From assembly GCA_019925795.1 (NCBI GenBank), contig CM034312.1, positions 80,789,528 through 80,853,527 of the forward strand: a stretch of 64,000 nt of DNA, given 5' to 3'. The DNA comes from Dendrobium chrysotoxum. Lineage: Eukaryota; Streptophyta; Magnoliopsida; Asparagales; Orchidaceae. The notes beneath the pieces were generated by a model. That model was not told the origin of the DNA, did no database searches, and saw nothing but the letters and a program-made list of their open reading frames with translations. Both the position numbers and the translations under genes were made by a program. This document shows, one piece after another, positions 11,865-22,323 of this stretch; positions within the stretch are counted from its first letter, which is position 1, and each line of letters opens with the position of its first letter.

Positions 11865-11952
11865 ATGGCAGCAAGCGGTGGAGCTAACGATTTTTTTCTT
11901 CTTGCGCTATTTATACTTTATGTGACTCCTGCAATTCATCGCCCCCTTCCAG
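11865..11952 (+). CDS. Possible first exon of an unknown membrane or secreted protein
   Basis: An ATG in good context (CACGATGGC) opens MAASGGANDFFLLALFILYV, then TPAIHRPLP and a splice-donor-like CCAG/GTATCTC. The stretch FFLLALFILYV is hydrophobic enough for a signal peptide or membrane anchor. The 200 bases upstream resemble a CT-rich plant leader. I do not recognise the family and found no convincing second exon, so it may be a captured or dead exon. Confidence 0.3.
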
Positions 11953-12069
11953 GTATCTCCCCCCTTTCTAAATCCTCATTCTTCTTCCTAAAGAAGAGTT
12001 TTGGAAAAGTAAAAAAAGAACCTTTTTTTCCTTCTTTAATGATGTTGTTGCCCATGATTCTTTAACATT

Positions 12070-14815
12070 GGTGGTGAAGCAGTCCAGCATTCCGTCACCC
12101 CTTCCATATTTTCTTAATCTTCTATTTGGCATTCAGTTCATTGTAGTGTGCAGGCTCAATTAGATTCTCAATTATTTGAATCCTAATCCAAACTGGCATA
12201 TAAAATTTTTTGAAGTATACCGATGCATTCAGATTTTCTTGGCATCTTGAGACTTGGAATGATTTTTGATACAACCAAAAACCCTTGGTTTAATGAGTAT
12301 ATTTTCTTCAGAGGAAAGTTAGTGTATATTTTTTATGGTTCACAAATTATAAAGTTCATACTAATTATATGAACAGACTGTCAACAACTTATATAAATTA
12401 TGCTCTTCACTATCTTTCAGCGAAGAAATAGGACATAAAAATCTGCTCTTGCTGCCATATTTACTGTCATTCACAAAACATAGATATGAACGGATACTAA
12501 GTTGAATAAGACGAAGTTTTTTGTGTTCTTCATGCCTTATTTTCTCCATTGGATACTGAAACTATTGTGCTAAGGGAATCAAAATTTATGATTTAAAGTG
12601 TGTATCTGGGGGCTTATTAATTTATCAGTTCTTAACATTGGAATGAGAAACAAAATTTTGTTGATATGAGCAGAAATGTCATTCTCCATTTGGATTTTAG
12701 ATCTTCGGTTTCAGCTGAAGATAAGGAGATGAGCACTCTGTCTTGATGGACATGTTCTCTCTAATAACTCAGTATGTAGACTTCTTAAGGATAATGAAAG
12801 CTTTTAGTAATTGATGTGAATGCTAAAGTTGGAATCTTTGATGCATGAAACTTTGGGGTGAAGGTCTCCTATTGCACCTAAATTATGTAATGAATGTAAA
12901 TCAGGAATGAGACTTAGGATTTGGGGTCAAGCTTGATCTGAATGCAATTTTCTCTAGAATCTTGTCATTTATGTAGGCTTGGTCCTTAGATGTGGGGCTT
13001 GTTCTGCATCACTCTTACATGCTAGGATTTTAAGAATTTTGATGTTTAAGAAATTGTAGATCCATATGTACTGATTGCATTTGTACACAATTGCATGAAC
13101 TAATGTTTGAGCGTGATTGCCCCAGGCGCGTGAAAACAAAGGGAAAAATGTTCTGCTACTATGAATAAGAGTTAATTGACAGCCACATCAGGAAAAGCAA
13201 CTCAACAACACTCAAGCACACCCAAAGTAGCGGAAAAATCTTGTTAACCAGAAATAGGCTAGAGCAGAGGAAAATAGTAGCAAAAGCTATAGTGGCCAAA
13301 TCGAACACTGCAAAGCATGCTGAAGCAAAGGAAAAAAAAAAAGAAACTGAACCAGGCAGTCATATGGACTATCAAAACATGTCCAACAGTAAATCAAACC
13401 TACGAGGGTAATCAAAGCATTGCAGAACACATCCAGTTTTCAAAAGTTTCACATAATTGGCATATCAGCAAAAATATAGAGAACCGGAATTATATCAACA
13501 AATGATTTGCGTCTCAAATAACTTTCAGATTTGCATCAAGAAACCCACGTCCTTAATCTGCCACACCACACACCAACAATTGTGTTGTAACAGCAGTTCA
13601 TTTGTATTCGTTAAGAAACTTTTTATGGAATGTTAACTCAAAAATCTAGGAGTTTGCTAAGCATTTCCTAGGATATGGGGTATTCCATGTGGCAAGAGCA
13701 TACCAGCGCACTATTTTTTTTGCTTCATTGTCATTCTTCTGTACTGGAGGATGGCAAAGCTGTGGATTTTTAATGGAAGTATATCTGCAGATAATTTCAT
13801 CTACATCTTGGATTATGTTGGCTTAAAATTTTTGTTTTTAAGCGCTTCACTCCTTTTTTCTTTCCTTTTAAATAAATTATCAAACTAATTGCTATCATAT
13901 AATGTTTGCCATTGAATGTGTACCATGCTTTGTGTTGAATATGCAGCTAGAGCAGTGTTAGGTACTTTGAATTTTATTCTTTCAATCGTCTTTAGTCTTG
14001 TTGACAATTGAGATTATTCATTATTCTACTTTTTCTGCTAGAAGATGCTTTCCATTGAATGCTTGTGTTTGTTAATCTCCTCTGGTGCGGTATTTAATTG
14101 TTTATAAGTTTATTGAATAGTGAGTGTCGAGCGTGTGTATTTGAATGCTTCAAAAGGACACCAAAGTCCAAACTATGTTTTGAAAAGTTAATTTATATGA
14201 TCTAAGCTAATCCTTGACTATTCTTTCTTTTTTGATGCTCATTTACCTTCTCTGTTGAAAATGACGATAAGAAGATCTAATGGTGTTGTGGAATTCTCCT
14301 TCTCTCTTTCCTTTTTTTTACTTGTAAATATCAGCTTTGTTTTTTTTTTTTTTTTTTTGAGTTAAATTCTTTGAAAATAGTCTGGATATCTTTCAAAGTT
14401 CCATTGTAGCATCTATAAAGATCAATTTGTTTCGATTTTAAAGTGTTTGAAAGTGACTGGAACTGGGTTACCAAACTAAATTCAGTTGTTATTTGGTAGA
14501 AAGGGAAGTCTGTTTCTATGTTTGAAAAACCTACATAAATGTGAGGATTGAGTTCTACTTATGAGCAAATGCTTCCACTACACACCATTTAAAGCTACTA
14601 CATTGTAACATGAAAGCTCAGCCATTCCCGCAATAGCATTTAGATTGTACATTGTGTCCTGATATATAATACAGGAGTTAATTACAGGTTAACAATTATA
14701 TTATCTAGAATTTGATTTTTTTTATTTGAAGAAATAGATTGATATTGATTCATTGCTAATTGAAATTGAGTCACGTTTAAAGCTGTTGAACTTAGCAGGA
14801 AGTTAGGGAGTGTTG
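12070..14815. other. No gene recognised
   Basis: The composition is intron-like: T-rich tracts, scattered GTAAG- and TGCAG-like splice words, and poly-T runs near 14340. No exon with family similarity was found on either strand. It could be intronic sequence of the candidate gene starting at 11865, or cargo of the Helitron candidate. Confidence 0.3.
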
Positions 14816-14820
14816 ATTAA

Positions 14821-15114
14821 GGTTTTGTTTGGGATAGGTTTCTTATTATTTTTTAAAGTAGTTTTTTAGTATAAAAAATTTTAAACTAGAAAATTTTATA
14901 TTAAATAGATATTTGAGAAAGCTGTAAGAAAGATGTTTTAAATGAAGCTTAAGGTTTCATTTGAGATAGTTTTGTCATTATTTTTTTGCTACTTTCAAAA
15001 AAAAAAAAAAAGTTGGTATATTTTTTTATTATTTTTTAAAGTTAATTTTTAGTATATATATATATTTTTAAAACCAATAAAAAATAATCATCAAAAGTTG
15101 TCCCAAATAAAATC
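14821..15114. mobile_element. Tourist-like MITE, 294 bp, TAA TSD
   Basis: The left end GGTTTTGTTTGGGATAG and the right end (reverse complemented) GATTTTATTTGGGACAAC are inverted repeats bordered by TAA at 14818-14820 and 15115-15117. It is the longest and most diverged full copy of the local family. No coding capacity was seen. Confidence 0.7.
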
Positions 15115-15117
15115 TAA

Positions 15118-16800
15118 AGTAGAGCATAAAAAATGGGTCAAATTAAATTATAAATATAGTGGTTTAGCTTTTATTTTATTTTTTTTATAATTTGATTAGA
15201 GTTTTAGTTTTTTAAATAATGAAAATTTAAGTTTTATCTTTTAAGTAAATTTAATTATTGATTAATGTTAAAAATATATTTAAATATATTTCAGTTATGT
15301 AATAATAAATAATAATTTAATCATTCTCTCATAGCACATTGTACAAAATCCAATTAGAATGAAAATGAGTTTGCTAAGACCTAAATGGGCTCTCCTGAGT
15401 TTGCTTGGTTTAATAATTGTCCCTATTGGTATGACGTGAAGAGTATGGAAACCCTTATGTAAACATTGCAAAAACACTTTACACACTATAAAATGAGCAT
15501 CAAGCAAGGAAGTGTAACATTGCCTTGTAAACTTCTTTCATTATTTTAGATAATAATCTACTGGAAATGATTTGTTACTAAAAGGTGAATCTTCCAAATT
15601 GATAAACCAACTATGAAGCCTTTTTATTTTTTTAGACATATCATATTAATATATCATAACAATTCATAGAAAATCAACCTAACAAAAAAATCATCTATAC
15701 AAGTGAAAATTTAAATAAGCTTTTTTTTTTTTCATTCAACATTATCTGCAGCTTTTTTAAGCTTTTGAGGTGTGATGGCTATAGTTGCTTAGAAAATGAT
15801 TGTGGAATTATTTTTAAAAATTGCCCCATTTTTTTGGAAAAAGAGTTATATAATAATTTTATTATAATTATCATTTTAACAAATTTTATTATAAATAATT
15901 CATTTTTAACATAAAGTATATGAAAAATATCTAAACAAGTATAGTTAAATAGAAATAGAAGTGATTATTAATTGATATTGTATGAAAATTTTATTATAAA
16001 TTTCAAAAATTTTTATTTTTATTCATGTAGATTTTGCGCACATGCAAATAAATATTAGTAATTATAATTATTTATAATAAATTTTTTCATCTTAATAATG
16101 ATAATATAATTAAAATTTTCATAATATGAATTTTTATTCACATGCATTTAATTCACGTTCATTTAATGCACGTGCATTTTTACTAGAAAAATATAAAAAA
16201 AATTAATAAATATCTTTTTTTTTGTAGATATTACTGTCAATAAAAACTACGATCAATTCTAATCCAATTTAATCTTTTTATAATATAAGTTATTTTAATT
16301 CTAGCAACATGCACTTTGTGCATGTGCAATAAAACTAATACTAAAAAGTACATGACAGAAAGATGTTAAATTTGAAAATTACAGTGAAGCGTAACTCTGG
16401 ATTTAATGCGATTAGTTTATTAAAAATTCTAATTTAATTTATATTTATATTTAATCTATTTTTAAATATAAATTATTTATTAATTTCAACTTTAATTATT
16501 GTCAAATAGCTTAGCTAAAGATATAATTACTAATTACTTATTAAATGTTATTTTAATAAATATTTGATTACTAACTATACTCATAATTATCTAATTATTT
16601 ATTTAATTATTATTTAAAACAATTAATTATTTAATTACTACTTACATTACTAAATGTTTAATTAATTATTTAAGTGTCATTTAAATAACTTTTTAATTAC
16701 TACTTATATTATTAACAATCTAATTAATTATTTATATTTTCAAATTAATTTAACTGCGACAATTAGAATAATTCCTAACTAATAATGTGGTGAACTATTG
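15118..16800. other. AT-rich gene-free DNA with Helitron-like hairpins
   Basis: The stretch is strongly AT-rich and has no open frame with family similarity. Three short palindromes of the type GCACGTGC/GCACATGC lie at about 16035, 16170 and 16320, each followed within about 10 bases by an ACTAR-like word. These look like repeated Helitron 3' ends. Confidence 0.4.
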
Positions 16801-17166
16801 CCTGGCTATTTTGATAATTTATCTTCTCTTTCGATAGCATTTCTTCTTCATTGCTGCTTCGACTTCGTGTGCTGTAGTTTCTTGATTGCTTCTTCATTGC
16901 TACTTTGACTTAGTGCGTGTCACGGGAACTAGAGTTTTGAAGGAGTTGCTAAAGATGCTTCTTCATCTCCTTCGACGACATTGTTCGAGTAGGATCAGAA
17001 GTCACAAGTAGAGCTTGCTGTGAAGGTAAGGATCTTTTTCTCCTCATATGAGCGCTTCTTCGGCTAAATCCCTTAAATCCACTGAACTATGGGATTTACT
17101 AAACTAGGATTTAGGTAAAAAAAGTAGGGCACAGAGGATTTAAGTTGCCGTGAGATTTAATATGGC

Positions 17167-17169
<3 letters not shown>

Positions 17170-17209
<40 letters not shown>
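17170..17209. repeat. (TA)n microsatellite
   Basis: About 20 uninterrupted TA dinucleotides, in non-coding DNA downstream of the copia fragment. Confidence 0.95.
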
Positions 17210-17212
<3 letters not shown>

Positions 17213-17279
17213 TAATTAAATAAGATATTTCACATACAAATATGTTAAATAACCCTCCACACCGATCAACCCGTAATCA

Positions 17280-17793
17280 GACCTGAAAGGTCCACCTCAA
17301 AGGTCTGAACGGATCTTTAGTAAATAACAAGAAAAAAACCTTGAATCTTCAGCCTTCGGTCCGATCTTTAATCAAGAAAAGAGAAATCCTGTTTTTATTC
17401 GTCATGATGCCCTGTCTGTTGCGGATGTCACCAGAAACCTCCTCTCTTTCTTGACCGCAAGAACTTTCTTTTTTCCTCCTCGCCAATCGCCTCCACCAAG
17501 GCTCTGATACCACTTGTTAGGAAATTCTTGAGGAGTAATTCTTGAGAGCTCTTGATCTCTTCTTGCAAGAGAGAGAAAGAGAGGAAGAGGGAGAAGAGAG
17601 AGAGAGAGACAAAAATTTGAGGGGGAAAATCTATCCTAAGCATCCTATTTATTAAAATTTTCCTCAAATCTTTACATCACATAAGCATCCTATTTATAGG
17701 AATTTACAATGATGTGATAACATGTACGAATAACCTAACTAAAAACTGGACCAACACCTCACAATGTAAATAGCTATTTGAAATTATATCACA
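17280..17793 (-). mobile_element. Ty1-copia fragment: LTR plus primer-binding site
   Basis: Read on the minus strand, an LTR of about 277 bp starts near 17791 (TGTGATATAA) and ends CCTAACA at 17515. It is followed at once by AGTGGTATCAGAGC (17501-17514), the primer-binding site complementary to initiator tRNA-Met used by most plant copia elements. About 220 bases of internal sequence follow, including a short frame ending EKRKFLRSRKRGG. No second LTR, gag or pol is present. The LTR start abuts the last NAC codon of the neighbouring gene, so this insertion probably truncated it. Confidence 0.75.
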
Positions 17794-19103
17794 TGTGATA
17801 AACTCCCGGTTTCACTTGCACTAAACTGCCTTGGCTGTGTCTGATAGAATATCTTAGAAACCACCAACTCCCCTTCCTTCTCATCTTCCATTTCTCCTAA
17901 GTGATACTGATGCATCACCCAGTTGGTCTTCTCTGGCTTCCTGCACTTGCCAAAGTTGGCATATAGAACCAATATTTTCTTGCAACCCTTCGACTCTCCC
18001 TTCACAATTACAGGCTTCGTCTTCCCCGTTTTGTGCCACCGAGTCTCTCCTTGCTCAATATTCACCTCTGTCGTATGTATCTTCCGCCGCTTCCTTGTCC
18101 CCGTCGTGTATGCCTTTGATGGCCGGTGGAAGAAGTGCTTGCTTAGTCCATCCTTTGCCAATCCTGATAAAGAAGAAAATATTGTGGAGTTAAAGAGTAT
18201 TTGTGGCTTTTGTTAATAGCAGTTGTTGGTTTTTGAAACTTATTATGAGTATTATCATTTGCTGGCGGAATTTTAGATCATAAGTACGTTTTTAAAATAT
18301 TAGAATTGATATATTGAACATTTAAATTTTACTATTTACATAATCTGGCTCTCTATGAATGGAGTTGATGGATCTCGTCGAGCACACATCGTTGGGCCTG
18401 TCGATGTATTCGCCCAGTGAGCTCATGCATGACTTAGGCTTCGTTTGTGATGATTTTCTTACTGCTTTTTAAAACATCTTTCTAGTATGAACATTAAAAT
18501 TTTTGTATTAGAAAACTGTTCTAAGAAATAGTAAGAAAGTCGTCGCAAACGAAGCCTTAATCTTATTCATCACACTTTGCTTTCTCTACATGATGATTGG
18601 GCATGTCAATGCCTACGCTTGCAAGTTGCCATGCAATTTCCTTACTTCTCTGTTGCCAAGGGCTAACTTAAAGCTAACATGCTTAATTTACTATGCATAA
18701 GGTCAAATATTTATACCTGGGAGCTTCTCAGGATGAGTGTAACAAATTCCATCTTCTCCTTCAATTGTTAGTATGAACTCATCTATAAGAGGATGAGAAA
18801 CCAATCCATGTGTGGAAACCTTTGCCTTCAGGTGTTCAATGAGCTCTTGGTCAGTTGGATCAAATTTAACTCCTGCAGGTAGCCCAATCCAATCCTAGTA
18901 TCATAAAATTAATCAATTCAATCACATTCAACTTAGATAAATTTTCTTTTTGTTGGAGTTATTGATTAAATGCTTACAGGCTTCTGATCAATCTTGTGAT
19001 TGCAGCTTGGGCACTGATTAGATCCACTTATCTGATTCTCTGCTAGCTTGGCGTTGATGAGGACAGAAGTGCTGGTTGCCGAAACTATGAGGCTCATATT
19101 CAT
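17784..19103 (-). pseudogene. NAC transcription factor, NAC075/NAC010 (SND-type) subgroup, truncated after the NAC domain
   Basis: The exons are 18978-19103 (ATG at 19103), 18717-18894 and 17784-18163, with GT/AG borders and a conserved frame (LPG split as G/GA). The first exon gives QCPSCNHKIDQKP, the Cys-containing prefix typical of this subgroup. The second gives WIGLPAGVKFDPTDQELIEH and IEGEDGICYTHPEKLPG (NAC subdomains A-B). The third gives KDGLSKHFFHRPSKAYTTG, GETRWHKTGKTKPV, KPEKTNWVMHQYHLGE and ELVVSKIFYQTQPRQ (subdomains C-E). NAC proteins of this group bind DNA in the nucleus and act in flowering time and secondary-wall control. Members normally exceed 400 residues. Here the frame stops after about 228 residues inside a copia LTR, so the C-terminal activation region is missing. 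Confidence 0.9.
18437..18556. mobile_element. Tourist-like MITE, 120 bp, TTA TSD, in a NAC intron
   Basis: The left end GGCTTCGTTTGTGATGA and the right end GTCGCAAACGAAGCC are inverted repeats bordered by TTA at 18434-18436 and 18557-18559. It lies inside the intron between the second and third NAC exons. Confidence 0.85.
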
Positions 19104-19456
19104 GGCTGGATGATGAGCAGGAGGAGCTCCTTGATCAGCTTCTTCAAGCTTCTTGGAAATAAAACTTCTATTTATCTTTATAAATGGAGTTTAATTCACT
19201 TTAGTTTTCACTGATAGTACTTGCTTATAGTGGAATCTGAACAAAACAAAATGGTGAAGTTAGAATAGATGTTCATTTGATAAAAGGAAAAGATGTAAAG
19301 TTAGAAACAAACCGTTCATGGAGTAAGAGAAAATTTCATAAATGAATAATGCAAGAGTAGCACTGAACCCAAATCATGCTTGTCCTTCCCCACGCATAAA
19401 TACTCTCCATTTCTGTTATCATCCCATCTCAAATGAAAGTTTTTATCATGCACTAG

Positions 19457-19572
19457 GGCTTCGTTTGGTACAGCTTTCTTAATGCTTTCTAAAACAATTT
19501 TTTTGTCTTTTTTTAAAATTGTATTAAAAAGCTACTTTATAAAGCAATACGAAAGCCGTCTCAAACGAAGCC
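19457..19572. mobile_element. Tourist-like MITE, 116 bp
   Basis: The left end GGCTTCGTTTGGTACAGC and the right end GCCGTCTCAAACGAAGCC are inverted repeats. The flanks read TAG on the left and TAA on the right, a 3-bp duplication with one change. It lies about 350 bp upstream of the NAC start codon (the gene is on the minus strand), in its putative promoter. Confidence 0.8.
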
Positions 19573-19599
19573 TAAAAGTAGGACTCAAATCAAGTGGAG

Positions 19600-20700
19600 G
19601 CATCATGGGAGGCTCTCTTGTAAATAATAGAAACTCATTCTCCATGAAGATAGAGAAAGAGAGAGTAAACCAGTCTAAGAGTTTCGATGAGAGAAAAGAT
19701 TGGAAAAGTACTATAGTATGGTTATTCTATGAGGAGATATAACATGCATGAATCCAAAGAGATGATAGGGATCTATAGCGGTTTGATTCAAAAACCTACA
19801 CAGCTTTCAGAGCTATATATAAAGGGAATGTGCATTATCTAAATAACCTCAAGTACAACTAACATATTGTTGATCTTCAAGCGGGCCTTCTTGAGGAGAA
19901 AATGGTAGATACAATGTAGAGAAATTACACTCAAGAAGAAAGAACAGAGGGGACATGTTATAGTAATGGAAATATCAGACTTTAGGGAACTCAGCGAGGA
20001 CAGCAAAGAACTTTGAAGAGCTTGAAGTAACTTGAAATCAAGCTACCAACCTCATAAAACTTCATATATAACTGTGAGTGTTAATAGCAAAGGTGCGTAG
20101 ACTCTTAACCTTGTATGAATTTCTACTAATGAAGTCAAAAATGTGAGCAATAGAAACTCATTCTCTCAAGAGGACTAGAGAGACTACATGCTTCGAAGAG
20201 ATTGAATGAGAGAACACACAAGAAACTTATTGCGTTGTAACTCATCTTGGTTTGTTGGTTGGAGTTTTGGCTATCAATCAAGATATTTGGATTAGAATAT
20301 TGCATATGTGATGTGTGTGTAAATTTATCTTAATTAGTCTAAATATCCCAAAAAAACTTACTGTGCTATGATTACTCTACAGGGAGACAGAAATGAAGAG
20401 CACATCAAAACATGGCAAAAATTTATAGCAGCTCGATCAGAAGACCTATGTCCATTTTTAGAGCCTGTATTATTTAAGTGAATTTGAGTACACGTGATAT
20501 GCTACTAAACTTGTAACGAGCTTCCTAGAGAAGAGGAGGAGGAAGATACATCAAAGAGAAACTAGACTCAAGAAGAGAAAGTGTAGAGGAAAAATATAAT
20601 AATATATGAGAAGAAGAATAAATAAATAAATAAATATGAGCTTGACTTCAATTATTTTGAGAGGATATCAAAAGAAAAGCTTTAACTTTAGCCCCCCGAT
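19600..20700. repeat. Diverged duplicated block upstream of copia LTR A
   Basis: 19625-19700 resembles 20147-20220 (both include ATAGAAACTCATTCTC and a GATGAGAGAA-like word). 19770-19960 resembles 20420-20600 (shared AGTACA, GAGGAGAA and ACTCAAGAAGA words). No gene was seen. The blocks look like fragments of related LTRs. Confidence 0.5.
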
Positions 20701-20721
20701 CTCAGAGAACTTCATAACCAC

Positions 20722-22323
20722 TGATATATCATCAAAAAATTATCAGGCACGAATCTCGAGGCAACAATCAAATTGAAAACTTAAAATTAAATCGAAGGCC
20801 ATATGAACTCCGATTTCAGCAAATTTACCGTCGAACTGAACGTTTCGAAAATACAAACCCATCGACACCAAATTCGACTCAATCCGAGCTCAAATGAGTC
20901 CAAATCAGAGACCCGAAGAGCATTTAGAAGGTTCAATCAATAATTTGGATTACCAAACGGTTTCCAAACATGACATGCTTATAGTCGAATCGAGCGGCTC
21001 GATGAGATGAATCCAACGAGCCCAAGGTTGTTGAATTTTGATATCATTAAGACATTCAAATGCTCAATAAACGGTCTACGATTAAGGGATTCAACATCGG
21101 CCGTCCATTCAAACCACTCTCAATTTACTATTGACCTTTCTCCTATTTACTAGCCATGCCACTCTCAAAAAATGATAAATAGACCCCTCATTTCTCATGA
21201 GAGGGGGAGGAGGTGGGCTAAGGAAGAAGAGAAAAAAAGAGAAGGAAGAGTTCTCTTGCAACTAAACTCCTCCTCGACCACCGCCTAACTTTAGCCCGGC
21301 AACCTACCAGACACTGGATTTCTACCCAACACCAGCCTTCCGCCCATCGCCAGACTTTCATCGGACTCCTACCCAAAGCCATATTTCTACCCGACGCCGG
21401 ATTTTCGCCCGCCGCCGGACTTTCGTCGGACTCCTACCCTACGCCGGATTTCTACTCGACGCAGGACTTCTGCCCGTCGCTGGACTTCTGCCAGTCGCTG
21501 GACTTTCGTCGGACTCCTACCTGACGCTAGATTTCTACCCAACGCCGAACTTCCACCCCTCGCCAGACTTTTGCCCGTTGCCGGACTTTTCGTCGGACTC
21601 CTACCCGACGCCAGATTTCTACCTGACACCGAACTTCTGCCTGTCGCCGAACTTTCCCTCGTCGTCGGACTTTCTTCGGACTCCTAACCGACGTCGGACT
21701 TCTGCCAGTCATCGGACTTTCGCCCGTCGTCAAAATTTCGTCGAACTCCTACCTGACGTCGGACTTCCACTCGTCACCGAACTTCCACCCATTGTCGGAC
21801 TTTTACCCGATGTCAGACTTCTACTCGTCGCTAGATTTCTACCCGACATCGGACTTCCACCTGTCAACGATTCTTCCAACCTCCATCGCTAGACAACAGT
21901 CCTTCCGACCACTATAGCCCGCCGACTACTGTCCTTCCAACCTCCATCGCCAGATAATGTTCTTTTTGGCCTCCGTCACCCATCGACTATGGTCCTTCCG
22001 ACCAAGTGAGCACGTCAACAGTGATTCTTCCTATTCCCACCATGTAATGTACTCCATATGATGTATATTTGTTACACAAGCCAAGGCCTTCCCCCTGAGG
22101 AAGTGCCTCATTTGTAATCAATTATAAATACTAGTGGATTCATTTAAAATGGGTCAGGCCCCAAGGTTTTTTCCCTACTCAAGGTTTTTCACGTAAAAGT
22201 GTTGATGTCTCTCATGAATGTTGCACCCTCTCTTTTTATTCGTATGCGTGCTGGATCTTTGTACAAAGCTAAGATGTTAAACTTTATACTTCTCTACCGC
22301 CACGAATATTCCAGGACGCAACA
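20722..22323 (+). mobile_element. Copia LTR, copy A, with a U3 minisatellite
   Basis: This LTR begins TGATATATCATCAAAAA and ends GACGCAACA. The next bases, ACCTATAAGAGCATTAG (from about 22326), are a decayed tRNA-Met primer-binding site. The R/U5 part (22080-22260) has the plant-copia pattern of a TTTTTCCC run followed by GTTTTTCACGTAAAA. Five related copies lie in this window. At about 1.6 kb it is long because of a GC-rich minisatellite in the U3 part. Confidence 0.8.
21290..22010 (+). repeat. GC-rich minisatellite inside LTR A
   Basis: Variants of CCGGACTTTCGTCGGACTCC, CTACCCGACGCCGGATTTC and CTTCTGCCCGTCGC are repeated for about 700 bp. Short open frames on both strands here are by-products of the repeat. 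The G+C content contrasts strongly with the AT-rich flanks. Confidence 0.85.

Larger units (their letters stand above)
11144..16186 (+). mobile_element. Candidate Helitron (boundaries inferred)
   Basis: A plant-Helitron-like 5' end, TCTATACTACTATTATAAAAG, starts at 11144 just after an A. A 3'-end signature lies at 16166-16186: the 12-base palindrome ATGCACGTGCAT, a short spacer and CTAG. Two more degenerate hairpin-plus-ACTAR ends lie near 16035 and 16320, so which ends pair is uncertain. No Rep/helicase was seen. The base after CTAG is A, not the expected T, which weakens the call. The interior includes a possible first exon at 11865 and a Tourist-like MITE at 14821. Confidence 0.35.

Noticed and set aside
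17428..17667. 79-codon minus-strand frame ending in RSRKRGG
   Set aside because: It spans the copia LTR/primer-binding-site junction, so it is not a natural protein.
21387..21892. Several overlapping open frames on both strands in the GC-rich array
   Set aside because: They arise from a stop-poor minisatellite; the products are simple repeats and change frame between units.
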